Shown here piece after piece: positions 17,169 to 26,743 of a stretch of DNA of 64,000 nt. The notes below the pieces were generated by a model. The model was not told the DNA's origin and searched no databases. It saw only the letters and a list, made by a program, of their open reading frames with translations. Each line of letters begins with the position of its first letter. Position 1 is the first letter of the stretch. The stretch comes from Demequina globuliformis (lineage in GTDB: Bacteria; Actinomycetota; Actinomycetes; Actinomycetales; Demequinaceae). Position numbers and translations under genes: made by a program. The stretch is taken from assembly GCF_000975155.1 (NCBI RefSeq), contig NZ_BBRG01000003.1:124001-188000 (forward strand), read 5' to 3'.

Positions 17169-18659
17169 TCACCCTTCCCCACGTCCCGCGAGCGCGGGAA
17201 CCTTGTCGCCTGAGTCCGCGGCGTCCGCCGCGCAGGCCTGAATAAGTTCGCCGACCACCGCACGGCAATCGCCGCAGCCGGTGCCGGCCCGGGTTGCGCG
17301 CGCCACCTCATCGACGCTCGTGCAGCCATCGTCGATCGCGGCGACGATGCGCCCCTTGGTGACGGTGTTGCAGTTGCACACCGTGTCCGCGTTGTCCATA
17401 TCCTTGGGCGACTTCGCTGCGACCCCACCGGTCATGCCTGCCAGCGGCCGGATGATCAGGTGGGCAGGGTCGGAGGGAACGGGCAGCATGCGCGTATACA
17501 TCGCGGAGAGCTCTGAGGCGCATGCCTTGTCCCCCACGATCGTGGCGCCCACGAGCAGCCCATGGGACACCACGACCTCCACGAACCGGCCAATGGCGGG
17601 GTCGGAGATACGCACCGCGCGCAGGTCGCGCTCGCCGTGGTCGCACTTGCCCGACAGCCCCATCGTCACCAGGTCGAGCCCAGAGGCCTTGACGCGCACC
17701 ACGTTGGTGAGATCGTCCTCAGCGTCCCTGCGGGCAACGGCCCGCCCCGTCCACGCCGCCACCAACCGCGCGGCCTGGTCCCAGCCCTGGGCCACCAGCC
17801 CCGTGCCCCCCTCGGGCGGCTGTGCGCAGTCACCGATCGCGAACACGTTCCCGTCGACGGGGCTCGCGCAGTCCTCGCCTACGAGCACGCCACGCTCGCA
17901 CGGCAACCCTGCGCGACGGGCAAGTGACGTCTCGGGGATGGTGCCTGCGCACATAATCAGCATGTCCGTGAGGACCTGGGTGCCGTCGGTCAGGCGGACG
18001 GCCTGCAGCACCCCGCGCCGATCAATCGCCTCGGCGACGGAGGTCTCGGTCACAACCTTGACCCCCAACCGGTGAAGCGACCCTGTGGCGATGCGGGAGG
18101 CCGCGTCGCCCAACTGGCGCTCCATCACGCGGGCGGCGTGATGGACCAGGGTGACGGAGAGTCCGCGGGCAGCCAGGCCGGTGGCTACCTCCATCCCCAG
18201 CACACCCGCGCCGAGTACCACGGCCCGGCGCGCTTTGGAGATGCGCTTCACGATGCCGGTGGCGTCGGACAGGTCCTTCAGCACGGTGACGCCGGGCATG
18301 AGACCGCGGTCGGTGGCGATGCCGTGGATGTCAGGAATGCGTGCCTGAGACCCGGTCGCGAGCACCAACCGGTCGTAGCGATGCACCGTGCCGCTCGAGT
18401 CCGTGACCGTGCGGGCTGTGCGGTCAATCTCTGTGGCCCAGATCCCCTGGCGGACCCGCACGCGCTCCCCGCGTGCTGCACTCATCGTGAGCAGGGCGGG
18501 GTCAGTGACGCCGGCGACCACGCTGGACAGCAGGACACGGTTGTACGGCTGGGTGTCTTCGCGACCAAGGACGGTGACGTGGGCGTGCGGATCCTGAGCA
18601 ATCAGGTCCTCAACAAAACGCGAGCCGACCATCCCATGGCCAATGACCACAACGTTCAT
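17169..18659 (-). CDS. FAD-dependent oxidoreductase with BFD-type [2Fe-2S] domain, nitrate reductase electron-transfer subunit
   Basis: A 496-aa protein homologous to the N-terminal half of NirB and to NasC/NasB-type electron-transfer subunits. FAD-binding start VVVIGHGMVGSRFVED, NAD-binding loop VVLGAGVLGMEVATGLA, FAD Asp in VFAIGDCAQP. The C-terminal bacterioferritin-associated-ferredoxin-like site has CNC near residue 424 and CGDC near 460. Directly follows the nitrate reductase gene with an ATGA overlap, so it most likely passes electrons from NAD(P)H to that enzyme. It lacks the siroheme domain and so cannot reduce nitrite itself. Confidence 0.9.
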   Translation of the reverse strand: MNVVVIGHGMVGSRFVEDLIAQDPHAHVTVLGREDTQPYNRVLLSSVVAGVTDPALLTMSAARGERVRVRQGIWATEIDRTARTVTDSSGTVHRYDRLVLATGSQARIPDIHGIATDRGLMPGVTVLKDLSDATGIVKRISKARRAVVLGAGVLGMEVATGLAARGLSVTLVHHAARVMERQLGDAASRIATGSLHRLGVKVVTETSVAEAIDRRGVLQAVRLTDGTQVLTDMLIMCAGTIPETSLARRAGLPCERGVLVGEDCASPVDGNVFAIGDCAQPPEGGTGLVAQGWDQAARLVAAWTGRAVARRDAEDDLTNVVRVKASGLDLVTMGLSGKCDHGERDLRAVRISDPAIGRFVEVVVSHGLLVGATIVGDKACASELSAMYTRMLPVPSDPAHLIIRPLAGMTGGVAAKSPKDMDNADTVCNCNTVTKGRIVAAIDDGCTSVDEVARATRAGTGCGDCRAVVGELIQACAADAADSGDKVPALAGRGEG

Positions 18660-20830
18660 GACGTCAGCACCTCCTGGGCCGCTGGTGCCGGCGCGATTGC
18701 CACCGCGGTGACCTTGAATTCCGGCATGCCGCTGATCGGATCCGTGGCGTCATTGGTCAGGCGGTTCGCGCTGCCCACGCCGGACCAGTGAAAGGGCATG
18801 AAAACGGTGTCGGGACGGATGTCCTCGGTGAGTCGCACCGCCGCGAGCCCTTCCGCGCGCGCCGTCGTGAGTGCAGCGATGTCGCCCTCAGCCAGCCCAA
18901 GGCGCTCGGCCAAGAGCGGGTGCATCTCAACGAACGGGCCTGGCTGGGCCGCGTTCAGCTCGTCCACGCGGCGCGTCTGCGCGCCCGACTGATAGTGCTG
19001 GAGCACGCGCCCGGTGATGAGGTACAACGGCGCGCCTGGCCGGACATCGTCCGCGGGGTCGTGGTGACTGACCGGGATCATCGTGGCGCGGCCATCCGGG
19101 GTCGGGAAACGGTCCAGCAGCACGCGCGGCGTGCCAGCGTGACCGGCCCCTGGCACGGGCCAGAACAGTTCCTCGCCGGCGTCGAGACGCTCGTAGGTGA
19201 TCCCGGAGTAGTCGGCCTTTCCACCGGCCGATGCTCGGGCGAGTTCCGCGAACACCTCGCCGGGGTTGTCAGAAAAGCCGCGCTCCACACCAAGTTCGGC
19301 GGCGAGGCGCTGCAAGATCCACAACTCGCTGCGAGCCTCGCCTGGCGCTTTGACGGCCGCGCGGCGGCGAATAATGCGTCCTTCGAGGTTGGTCATGGTG
19401 CCGTCCTCTTCCGCCCACTGCGTGACAGGCAAGATGACATCCGCCATCAGCGCGGTCTCCGAGGGCACCATGTCGCACACCACCAGCAGATCAAGCCGCC
19501 CAAGCGCCTCGCGGACACGGTCGGCGTTCGGTGCAGACACCACCACGTTCGAGCCGTGCACCAGCAGCGCGCGCGGCCCCTGCGAGGTCCCGAGCTTCGT
19601 CAGCAGCGCGACCGCGGGAACGCCGGGACCAGGCAGGGAGTCCGGGTCAACGCCCCACACGCCCGCGACGTGGGCGCGGGCCGCGGGGTCAGTGATCATC
19701 CGGTAGCCCGGAAGCTGGTCGGACTTCTGGCCATGTTCGCGCCCGCCCTGCCCGTTGCCCTGCCCGGTGACGGGGCCAAAGCCGGAGCCCTCACGACCGA
19801 TCAGACCCAAGAGCAATGCAACATTGATGGCGGCGGTGACGCCGTCGGTGCCCTGACTCATCTGCTCCAAGCCCCGCCCGGTCAGGACGTACGCGCCTCG
19901 CCCGCCCTGCGCGGGCGAGGCCGAAGCGAGGATCCGGGCCGCGCGGCGCAGGTCCTCGGCCGGGATGCCGCACACCGCCTCGGCGCGCTCGGGCCACCAA
20001 GACGCGACCGAGCGCTGGACAGCCTCGAGGCCGCTCGTGCGCTCGGCAAGGTAGCGGGTGTCCGTGAGCCCCTCTGCCACCAGCACGTGAGCGATGGCGA
20101 GCAACACCACGAGGTCAGTCCCGGGCACGGGTGCAAGGTGCATGCCTTTGCCGTCGTGGGTGAGCTTCGCGGTCGCCGTCACACGCGGGTCCGTGACGAT
20201 CAGCCCGCCACGCTCACGCACCCCTGCCAGATGGGCGACGAACGGCGGCATGGTGGCCGCCATGTTCGACCCCACCACCAGGACAGCGTCGGCTCCACCC
20301 AGGTCCGCAAGCGGGAAGCCAAGACCTCGATCCAGGCCAAGCGACCGGTTGGACGCGGCCGCTGCGGAGGACATGCAGAAACGGCCGTTGTAATCGATGT
20401 ATGGGGTTCTGAGCACGACCCGCGCAAACTTCCCCAGCGCGTACGCCTTCTCATTGGTGAGGCCGCCGCCACCGAACACCGCGATCGCGTCACGCCCGTG
20501 TTCAGTCTGGATGTCACGGACGCGCCCACCGACCAAGGTGAGCGCCTCATCCCAGCCGGCCTCGCGAAAACCGCCGTCGGCCGTCCGGATCAGCGGGGTC
20601 GTGATGCGGTCGCGGGCGCGCAGTACCTCAGCCGAGGTCCAGCCCTTTTGGCACAGCCCTCCCCTGTTGGTGGGGAAATCGCGTCCCGTGACCTCAAGCG
20701 GGACTCGGCCCCCTGGCGTCGGCTGCAACGACTGGGCGCATTGAAGCGCGCAGTACGGGCAATGGGTCGCGACCGCACCACCCAGGGGGATGGTGTCCCT
20801 GGGCGATGCGGCGCCGTGCGATGCGGGCAC
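18656..20830 (-). CDS. nasA: Assimilatory nitrate reductase catalytic subunit (molybdopterin oxidoreductase)
   Basis: A 724-aa cytoplasmic enzyme that reduces nitrate to nitrite. The N-terminal [4Fe-4S] motif is C24-x2-C27-x3-C31 and C60 (THCPYCALQCAQS, GGLCQKGW). The bis-MGD-binding regions follow (TNEKAYALGKFARVVL, GSNMAATMPPFVAHL, VTGQGNGQGGREHGQKSD). No twin-arginine signal is present, consistent with an assimilatory enzyme. I chose GTG 20830, just after the narK stop, with GGGGG upstream; the frame upstream lies inside narK. It needs MobA-made MGD from the same operon. Confidence 0.93.
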   Translation of the reverse strand: MPASHGAASPRDTIPLGGAVATHCPYCALQCAQSLQPTPGGRVPLEVTGRDFPTNRGGLCQKGWTSAEVLRARDRITTPLIRTADGGFREAGWDEALTLVGGRVRDIQTEHGRDAIAVFGGGGLTNEKAYALGKFARVVLRTPYIDYNGRFCMSSAAAASNRSLGLDRGLGFPLADLGGADAVLVVGSNMAATMPPFVAHLAGVRERGGLIVTDPRVTATAKLTHDGKGMHLAPVPGTDLVVLLAIAHVLVAEGLTDTRYLAERTSGLEAVQRSVASWWPERAEAVCGIPAEDLRRAARILASASPAQGGRGAYVLTGRGLEQMSQGTDGVTAAINVALLLGLIGREGSGFGPVTGQGNGQGGREHGQKSDQLPGYRMITDPAARAHVAGVWGVDPDSLPGPGVPAVALLTKLGTSQGPRALLVHGSNVVVSAPNADRVREALGRLDLLVVCDMVPSETALMADVILPVTQWAEEDGTMTNLEGRIIRRRAAVKAPGEARSELWILQRLAAELGVERGFSDNPGEVFAELARASAGGKADYSGITYERLDAGEELFWPVPGAGHAGTPRVLLDRFPTPDGRATMIPVSHHDPADDVRPGAPLYLITGRVLQHYQSGAQTRRVDELNAAQPGPFVEMHPLLAERLGLAEGDIAALTTARAEGLAAVRLTEDIRPDTVFMPFHWSGVGSANRLTNDATDPISGMPEFKVTAVAIAPAPAAQEVLTS

Positions 20831-20832
20831 GT

Positions 20833-22257
20833 TTACACCCCCGCCATGCGTGCGCCTTTGCGGACGTAGAGGATCCACGTGAGCAAGGCCATGACGAGGA
20901 AGACTCCGATGTAGAGCTGGAGCGCGGGGACAATCGAGCCGTCGAACCACTCGCGTGAGTACTTGTAGACGAAGGGGATCGCGAATCCCCCGAAGGCGCC
21001 GATCGCGGAGATGATGCCGACCGCGCCCGCGCTTTGACGCTTGAAGTCCAGCACCGAGGCTTCCGAGCCGTCGCCCTTGACGTCGCGCAGGCGGTTGAAG
21101 ATCGACGGGATCATCCGGTAGGTGGAGCCGTTGCCGATTCCGGTGAGCAGGAAGAGCGCGAGGAAGGACACAAAGAAGAAGCCAAGGCTCTCCTGCCGGA
21201 TGCCCTCGACGGCGAGCAGGCCAGCGCCGGCCATGAGCACAAAGGCAATGATGGTGATCCGTGAGCCACCGAAGCGGTCAGCCAGCTTGCCCCCGTACGG
21301 GCGGGCGAGAGATCCCAGCAGCGCGCCAAGGAAGCCCCAGCCGAGCGCGATGTCGGGGCGGTCGAATACGACGGTCAGCAGGGTGGGGAACGCGGCCGAG
21401 TAACCGATGAAGGACCCAAAGGTGCCGACGTAAAGGAAGGCCATGACCCAGGTGTGTCCGTGGCGCAGCGACCGGGCCGTGGGCTTGGGGTCGGCCTTGG
21501 CCTCGCGAAGGTTGTCCATGAAGAGGAACGCGAGGACGGCGGCGACCACGGCCAGCGGCAAGTACATCAGGCCGGCCATAGCCAGACCCACACCGCCGAT
21601 CCCGATCGCGACGGGCACCAACTTTTGTGCGACGGCGACACCGATGTTGCCGCCAGCGGCATTCAGTCCCAGGGCCCAGCCCTTCTCCTTGTCAGGATAG
21701 AAGAACGTGATGTTCGCCATCGACGACGCAAAGTTGCCGCCGCCAAAGCCCGCTGTCGCGGCGATGGCAACCAGGACGCCAAAGGACGTGTCCGGGCGGC
21801 CCACCACCCACGCAAGTCCGAGGGTGGGGATGATCAACAGCAGTGCGGAGATGACGGTCCAGTTGCGTCCGCCAAAGATCGGAACGGCGAAGGTGTACGG
21901 AACGCGCAAGAACGCACCCACCCCGGAGGTGACAGCCAGCAGCGTCAGGCCCTGCTCCGCGGTCAGCGCCCAGCCGTTGGCACCGGCCTGGATGAGGACT
22001 CCCGCGTCGTCGTAGGTGCCGTACATGCGCACCACGACGATCGACCACAGCATCCAGATTGAGAATCCGATGTGCTCCGCGACGATGGAAAAGATGAGGT
22101 TGCGGAGGGCAATGCGCTTGCCTGCGGAGGTCCAGAAGGATTCATCCTCCGGGGTCCACCGCTCGATCCAGCGACCGCGGCCCACGACGCCGGGGGCGAC
22201 AGGTGCGGGCTCGGCAGATGCGGCGACGACGGATGCTTCGCGATCCTGTACGGACAT
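20833..22257 (-). CDS. narK: Nitrate/nitrite transporter, NarK family MFS
   Basis: A 474-aa membrane protein with about 12 transmembrane helices. The two nitrate-signature-like segments are visible: AGFGGGNFASSMANITFFYP with GWALGLNAAGGNIGV, and ALLGSLARPYGGKLADRFGG. It imports nitrate (or exchanges nitrite) for the assimilatory pathway. The start is ATG 22257 (MSVQDREAS) preceded by GGGAGGGG; an upstream ATG at 22326 would add 23 residues without transporter character. It is the first gene of the nitrate operon. Confidence 0.93.
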   Translation of the reverse strand: MSVQDREASVVAASAEPAPVAPGVVGRGRWIERWTPEDESFWTSAGKRIALRNLIFSIVAEHIGFSIWMLWSIVVVRMYGTYDDAGVLIQAGANGWALTAEQGLTLLAVTSGVGAFLRVPYTFAVPIFGGRNWTVISALLLIIPTLGLAWVVGRPDTSFGVLVAIAATAGFGGGNFASSMANITFFYPDKEKGWALGLNAAGGNIGVAVAQKLVPVAIGIGGVGLAMAGLMYLPLAVVAAVLAFLFMDNLREAKADPKPTARSLRHGHTWVMAFLYVGTFGSFIGYSAAFPTLLTVVFDRPDIALGWGFLGALLGSLARPYGGKLADRFGGSRITIIAFVLMAGAGLLAVEGIRQESLGFFFVSFLALFLLTGIGNGSTYRMIPSIFNRLRDVKGDGSEASVLDFKRQSAGAVGIISAIGAFGGFAIPFVYKYSREWFDGSIVPALQLYIGVFLVMALLTWILYVRKGARMAGV

Positions 22258-22440
22258 GACCCCTCCCGAGGGTTCCTTGACTGATGGAGCGTCCGGGCCA
22301 TCGTTGGCACGTGGGTCGCCCCGCATCGGCGGCCCTGTCGGACACTTCTCAAGGTAGGGAGGTGGTGTTTCGCCTATCGGCGGTTTGTGTGAAACTCCTG
22401 CGAACTCTTTCTCACTTCACGCTCAGGGGTGACGTGAGGT
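22258..22440 (-). promoter_or_regulatory. Upstream region of the nitrate operon
   Basis: This region carries the promoter of the narK operon. On the - strand a TACCTT box (22351-22356) is a possible -10 element. Upstream of it an interrupted inverted repeat GTTTC (22367-22371) and GAAAC (22391-22395) could bind a regulator. I looked for a full GlnR box (GTnAC-n6-GAAAC) and did not find one. No riboswitch-like structure is evident. Confidence 0.35.
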
Positions 22441-22458
22441 GAGCCGGCGCGCCGGCTC
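22441..22458. repeat. 18-bp perfect palindrome
   Basis: GAGCCGGCGC followed by GCCGGCTC is a perfect 18-bp palindrome between the divergent regulatory region of narK and the end of hemL. It could be a cruciform, an operator, or part of the terminator cluster. A hairpin terminator for hemL follows immediately. Confidence 0.5.
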
Positions 22459-22471
22459 TCGCGCCCACACA

Positions 22472-22511
22472 TGCGCCTGCATCGTTCAGTGGCAAGAACG
22501 ACGCAGGCGCA
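22472..22511 (-). terminator. Hairpin terminator downstream of hemL
   Basis: A 16-bp stem (22472-22487 with 22496-22511) with one G-U type mismatch and an 8-nt loop (AGTGGCAA) lies 25 bp after the hemL stop. There is no T-run, as is common for actinobacterial terminators. Confidence 0.7.
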
Positions 22512-22536
22512 CTCGTGAGGGTAGGGAAAGCGGGTG

Positions 22537-23829
22537 CTACTGCGCCCAGGCCGCGACCGCGGCGACGGTCGCGTCAATGTCGGCGTCAGTGTGGGCATCC
22601 GAGACGAACCAGGTCTCGAACGCGCTCGGCGGGAGGTAGATGCCGGACTCATTGAGCGCGTGGAACATGCGCGCGAACGCCGCCGTATCCTGGCTCGCTG
22701 CCTGGTCGAAGGTGACGGGCGCGACGTCGAGCCCCAGGAAGAAGGACAGCAAGGTGCCGGCTCGACCCACGGCATGCGTGACGCCAGCGGAGCTGAGCGC
22801 GGTCGACACGCCATCCGCGAGCGCGTCCGCCCTGCGAGCGATGCCCGTGTAGACGTCATCGGTGAGCAGCCGCATCGTGACGAGCCCTGCCGCGACCGCC
22901 ACGGGGTTACCCGACAGCGTTCCTGCCTGATACACGGGCCCCAGCGGCGCGAGCTGATCCATCAGGTCCGCACGCCCGCCCAGCGCCGCCACCGGCATCC
23001 CGCCGCCAATGACCTTTCCGAAGGTGACGAGATCCGGCTGCCATGGCTCGACGCCCGCCGCGAGATCGAGGTCGCGCTCGACGCCCCAGTACCCCGCGGG
23101 ACCGGCACGGAATCCGGTGAGGACCTCGTCGACGATGAACACCGCACCCTCGTTGCGGCACAGCGTTGCGATGAGGCGATTGAAACCGCGCGGCGGCGTC
23201 ACCGTGCCCATGTTGGCCGGAGCGGCCTCCGTGATCACGGCCGCGATGCGGGGCCCGTGCTCGGCGAAGGCTGCCGTCAGCGCGTCTTCGTCACCGTAGG
23301 GCAACACGAGCGTGTCTGCGGCTGCGCCAGCCGTCACGCCCGCGGAGTCCGGCACTCCCGCCGTGGCAAGTCCTGAGCCGGCGGCCACGAGCAGCGCGTC
23401 GGAGTGGCCGTGATAGCAGCCGGCGAACTTCACGATCACGTCGCGACCAGTCGCTCCGCGCGCCAAGCGGATCGCGGTCATGGTCGCTTCCGTGCCAGTC
23501 GACACGAGGCGCAATCGCTCTGCAGGCGCGTAGCGTCCACGGATTTCTTCTGCGAGCTCGACCTCACGCTCAGTCGTGGCACCAAACGACAGGCCCTGTG
23601 CCGCGGCCTCCTGAACGGCTTGCACCACGGTGGGGTGAGCGTGGCCAAGAATGGCCGGGCCCCAGGACCCCACGTAGTCGATGTACTCACGCCCGTCGGC
23701 GTCGGTCACCCTCGCGCCCTTCGCCGAGGCGATCGGGGTTGGCTCGCCGCCCACACCATTCCAGGCCCGCACCGGCGAGTTCACTCCACCGGGCAAGATG
23801 GCGGCAGCGCGATCACTGCGAACGCTCAT
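22537..23829 (-). CDS. hemL: Glutamate-1-semialdehyde 2,1-aminomutase
   Basis: A 430-aa PLP enzyme that makes 5-aminolevulinate from glutamate-1-semialdehyde (C5 pathway). Motifs: [15 protein letters not shown] at the start, [26 protein letters not shown], and the PLP lysine in [18 protein letters not shown] near residue 270. ATG 23829 has GGAGG 5 nt upstream and overlaps the hemB stop (ATGA). Last gene of the heme operon. Glutamyl-tRNA reductase (hemA) is not in the window. Confidence 0.96.
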   Translation of the reverse strand: MSVRSDRAAAILPGGVNSPVRAWNGVGGEPTPIASAKGARVTDADGREYIDYVGSWGPAILGHAHPTVVQAVQEAAAQGLSFGATTEREVELAEEIRGRYAPAERLRLVSTGTEATMTAIRLARGATGRDVIVKFAGCYHGHSDALLVAAGSGLATAGVPDSAGVTAGAAADTLVLPYGDEDALTAAFAEHGPRIAAVITEAAPANMGTVTPPRGFNRLIATLCRNEGAVFIVDEVLTGFRAGPAGYWGVERDLDLAAGVEPWQPDLVTFGKVIGGGMPVAALGGRADLMDQLAPLGPVYQAGTLSGNPVAVAAGLVTMRLLTDDVYTGIARRADALADGVSTALSSAGVTHAVGRAGTLLSFFLGLDVAPVTFDQAASQDTAAFARMFHALNESGIYLPPSAFETWFVSDAHTDADIDATVAAVAAWAQ

Positions 23830-24809
23830 GAGTCCTCCTTCAACCACTGCGCGGCGTCAAGCGCCGCGTACGTCAACACAATGTCGCCGCCTGCCCGCAC
23901 AATCGAGGTGATGGCCTCGAGGTGAGCGGTGCGGCGATCGATCCAGCCGCGCTCGGCTGCTGCTTCGATCTGCGAGTACTCTCCGGACACGTGATAGGCC
24001 GCGACGGGCACGGCCGATGCCTGGGCTACGTCTGCGAGCACGTCCAGGTACGGCAGGGCTGGCTTCACCATCAGGAAGTCAGCGCCCTCGGTCTCATCGA
24101 GGCTCGCCTCGACCAAGCCCTCGCGCCGGTTGGCCGGGTCCATCTGGTACGTCTTGCGGTCACCGTCAAGCTGGCTCTCGACCGCGTCGCGGAACGGCCC
24201 GTATGCGGCTGAGGCGTATTTGGCGCTGTACGCCAAGATGCTGGTGTCTACCAGGCCTTCGGCATCCAGAGCGGCTCGCACCGCCTGCACCTGACCGTCC
24301 ATCATTCCGCTCAGCCCCAGCACGTCAGCGCCTGCACGAGCCTGCGCGACACCCATCTGCGCGTACACCGCAAGGGTGGCGTCGTTGTCCACGGCCCCCT
24401 CGGCGGTGAGGATGCCGCAGTGCCCGTGGTCAGTGAACTCGTCAAGGCACAGGTCCGCCATCACGACGAGTCGCCCAGAGGCCGTCGCGGCCGCCCGTTC
24501 GATGGCCCGGTTGAGAATCCCGTCCGCGGCGCACGCCTGCGACCCAGTCGAGTCCCGCACCTCAGGAATGGCGAACAGCATGATGCCGCCAACGCCAGCG
24601 GCGACGGCCTCGTCAACAAGGTCCGGCAGTGCGTCGAGCCCGTGCTGCGAGACGCCAGGAAGCGACTCGATGGGGCGAGAACCCTGGAGTCCCTCGCGAA
24701 CGAACACCGGCAGCACCAACTGAGCCGGTTGCGGGCGCACTTCCCGCACCAGACGCCGCATGGCGGCCGTGGTGCGAAGCCGGCGGGGACGCCGCTGGGG
24801 GTATGTCAT
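23826..24809 (-). CDS. hemB: Porphobilinogen synthase (delta-aminolevulinate dehydratase)
   Basis: A 327-aa enzyme that condenses two 5-aminolevulinate molecules. The two Schiff-base lysines are in [18 protein letters not shown] and [13 protein letters not shown]. The metal-site region reads [14 protein letters not shown], a cysteine-poor, Mg-type variant rather than the Zn three-cysteine site. ATG overlaps the hemD stop. Length is normal. Confidence 0.96.
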   Translation of the reverse strand: MTYPQRRPRRLRTTAAMRRLVREVRPQPAQLVLPVFVREGLQGSRPIESLPGVSQHGLDALPDLVDEAVAAGVGGIMLFAIPEVRDSTGSQACAADGILNRAIERAAATASGRLVVMADLCLDEFTDHGHCGILTAEGAVDNDATLAVYAQMGVAQARAGADVLGLSGMMDGQVQAVRAALDAEGLVDTSILAYSAKYASAAYGPFRDAVESQLDGDRKTYQMDPANRREGLVEASLDETEGADFLMVKPALPYLDVLADVAQASAVPVAAYHVSGEYSQIEAAAERGWIDRRTAHLEAITSIVRAGGDIVLTYAALDAAQWLKEDS

Positions 24810-25822
24810 CGCGACCCCTCGACCTCAGCGGGGGTGTCGGCGCTCGGCGCGCTCGCCTGCGACGTCGCGCTCGATGGGGTGACGGCCGATGCCGCGCTGG
24901 CCGGCGTGGGACCGGTCGCCGGGGATACGGTGCTCGAAGCACTGTCGGCATTGGGGACGCTCGGAGCGCTGGGGGCGCTCGAAGCACTGTCGGCATTGGG
25001 GTCGCTCGGCGCGCTTGGTTCGGAGGCTGCGTCGGCATCGGCCCGCTCAGCCGCAGCGGGGTCGAGCGCCTCGAGCAGCCCGGCCACAATGCCGTCGTAC
25101 GACGGGGCCTGTGCCACCGCAGCCACGGTCATTCCTACCGCACGCGCGGAGGCCGCCGTCATGTCGCCGATGGCGATGATGGTCGTGTCAGCGGACATCT
25201 CCGGGCAGGTGGTGGCCAGACGCTCCGCAACGGAGCCGGAGGTGAGCAGGACCGCATCGAACGCACCGTCGGCGAGCATCTCGCGCACGTCCGGGTCGGG
25301 GCCGTCGCCATCAACGGTGCGGTACGCCTCGACGACATCGACCGTCCAGCCCTTGCGGCCCAAGCCGCGTTCCAGCACTGGCGATGCCAAATTGCCCAAC
25401 GGCGCCAAGATGCGGCCGCCGCCTTCGGGGAACTCGGCGACAATGCCGCGCGCATTGAGCTTGTCCGTGGGCACCAGGTCGACGGCGAGGCCCACCTGCT
25501 CGCACACAGCGCGCGTGGCCTCCCCCACCGTCGCAACCTTGGCCTGCGGCTGCGGGTTACTCAGACGCATGCCGCGGGCGCGAGCGATCCGGTCCATGGC
25601 CGTCACCGCGTTGCGGCTCGTCACGGCCATCCAGTCATAGTCCCCGGCGCACCATGCGAGTGTGGCGGCTTCCAGCGCCTCGGGCGACGCGGGACCCGCG
25701 ATCGCGATGAACTCCACCTCTTCTACCACTGCACCGGCGTCGGCCAGGCGCTGCGCGAGCAGACGGCGCTGTGCCGTCACAGGGACCAAGAGGCGCTTGC
25801 CTTCGAGTACGGACAGATCCAT
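24806..25822 (-). CDS. hemD: Uroporphyrinogen-III synthase with long Ser/Ala/Pro tail
   Basis: A 338-aa protein. Residues about 1-255 form the HemD fold (LLVPVTAQRRLLAQRLADAG, WMAVTSRNAVTAMD, VLLTSGSVAERL, PSYDGIVAGLLEAL). The last roughly 80 residues are low-complexity Ser/Ala/Pro/Asp sequence containing a 15-residue tandem repeat (SAPSVPNADSASS units), absent from typical HemD. It closes hydroxymethylbilane to uroporphyrinogen III. It begins 3 nt after the hemC stop. The tail probably is disordered; function unknown. Confidence 0.93.
   Translation of the reverse strand: MDLSVLEGKRLLVPVTAQRRLLAQRLADAGAVVEEVEFIAIAGPASPEALEAATLAWCAGDYDWMAVTSRNAVTAMDRIARARGMRLSNPQPQAKVATVGEATRAVCEQVGLAVDLVPTDKLNARGIVAEFPEGGGRILAPLGNLASPVLERGLGRKGWTVDVVEAYRTVDGDGPDPDVREMLADGAFDAVLLTSGSVAERLATTCPEMSADTTIIAIGDMTAASARAVGMTVAAVAQAPSYDGIVAGLLEALDPAAAERADADAASEPSAPSDPNADSASSAPSAPSVPNADSASSTVSPATGPTPASAASAVTPSSATSQASAPSADTPAEVEGSR
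24932..25015. repeat. 45-bp tandem repeat in the hemD tail
   Basis: Two copies of a 39-bp core start at 24932 and 24977 (period 45 bp = 15 codons), differing at two positions. The repeat encodes the disordered C-terminal tail of HemD and keeps the frame, so copy number can change by slippage without breaking the protein. Confidence 0.85.
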
Positions 25823-25825
25823 CGG

Positions 25826-26743
25826 TTAACTGCCTCCCATGAGTCGCGCGGCCCCACGGCCGAGCAAAGTGAATCCGGTGCGGCGCCCCAGGCTCGAGGC
25901 CTCTGTCGCGGGGCCGCTGGTGGTCTCGTTCAACGCCAACGAGCCGTCAGCGTTGATCACGCGAGCTTTGAGCGTCAGTACGCCATCCTTGACCGTCGCG
26001 TGTGCCCCCACCGGCGCGGCACAGCCGGCGTCCAGTACGCCGAGCAAAGCCCGCTCCGCGGTGACCGCTTGGCGGGTAGGCGCGTGGTCGAGGTCGCGTA
26101 CGGCGACGGCCCAGGCGGGATCCGCGTCGGGCATGATCTCTACCGCGAGCGCACCCTGACCGGGCGCCGGCAGCATCACGGACGGGTCAAGCAATTGCGT
26201 CGCGTCCTCGAGCCGGCCCATACGGCTCAGCCCTGCTGCGGCCAGGACCACAGCGTCGAGACCGTCGTGCAACTTCCCCAGTCGCGTGTCAACGTTGCCG
26301 CGCAGCCCTTCCACCGTGACATCGGGACGCTGGGCCAAGATCTGAGCGGCGCGCCTGGGTGAGCCCGTGCCAACGCGGGCGCCCGGCGCAAGCTCCGACA
26401 GCGACTCGCCTCGCGTGCACAGCGCGTCGCGCACGTCCTCGCGTACCGGGATCGCGGCCAGGTCAAGGTCCGGGTGCGACGCCGTCGGGATGTCCTTCAG
26501 GGAGTGCACAATGATGTCGCACACGCCGGCCATGAGGGCATCTCGCAGGGCGTTCACAAAGACGCCGGTCTGGCTGATCCCTACCAGGGGGGTCTGCGAT
26601 ACATCCCCCTCAGTACGGATGAACACCAACTCCACGTCGAGTTCGATTCCCCGAGCGGCGGCGGCCTCGACAATGGCGTCGGCAACCATCCCTGACTGGG
26701 TGCGGGCGAGTACCGAGCCACGCGTGCCCAAACGAAGTTTCAT
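25826..26743 (-). CDS. hemC: Hydroxymethylbilane synthase (porphobilinogen deaminase)
   Basis: A 305-aa enzyme that polymerises four porphobilinogens. It starts MKLRLGTRGSVLARTQSG and has the catalytic region HSLKDIPTA with the conserved Asp; the dipyrromethane cofactor Cys is in LDAGCAAPVGAHA near residue 237. ATG 26743 overlaps the upstream MFS stop; longer frames upstream are MFS sequence in another frame. Confidence 0.96.
   Translation of the reverse strand: MKLRLGTRGSVLARTQSGMVADAIVEAAAARGIELDVELVFIRTEGDVSQTPLVGISQTGVFVNALRDALMAGVCDIIVHSLKDIPTASHPDLDLAAIPVREDVRDALCTRGESLSELAPGARVGTGSPRRAAQILAQRPDVTVEGLRGNVDTRLGKLHDGLDAVVLAAAGLSRMGRLEDATQLLDPSVMLPAPGQGALAVEIMPDADPAWAVAVRDLDHAPTRQAVTAERALLGVLDAGCAAPVGAHATVKDGVLTLKARVINADGSLALNETTSGPATEASSLGRRTGFTLLGRGAARLMGGS

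Noticed and set aside
18788-20869. Long + strand open frame of 693 codons opposite the nitrate reductase gene
   Set aside because: It is an antisense frame produced by GC-rich codon bias; no recognisable domains, and its opposite strand carries a complete molybdopterin oxidoreductase.
22258-22440. GlnR box in the nitrate operon promoter
   Set aside because: GAAAC and GTCAC elements are present, but not with the required spacing.
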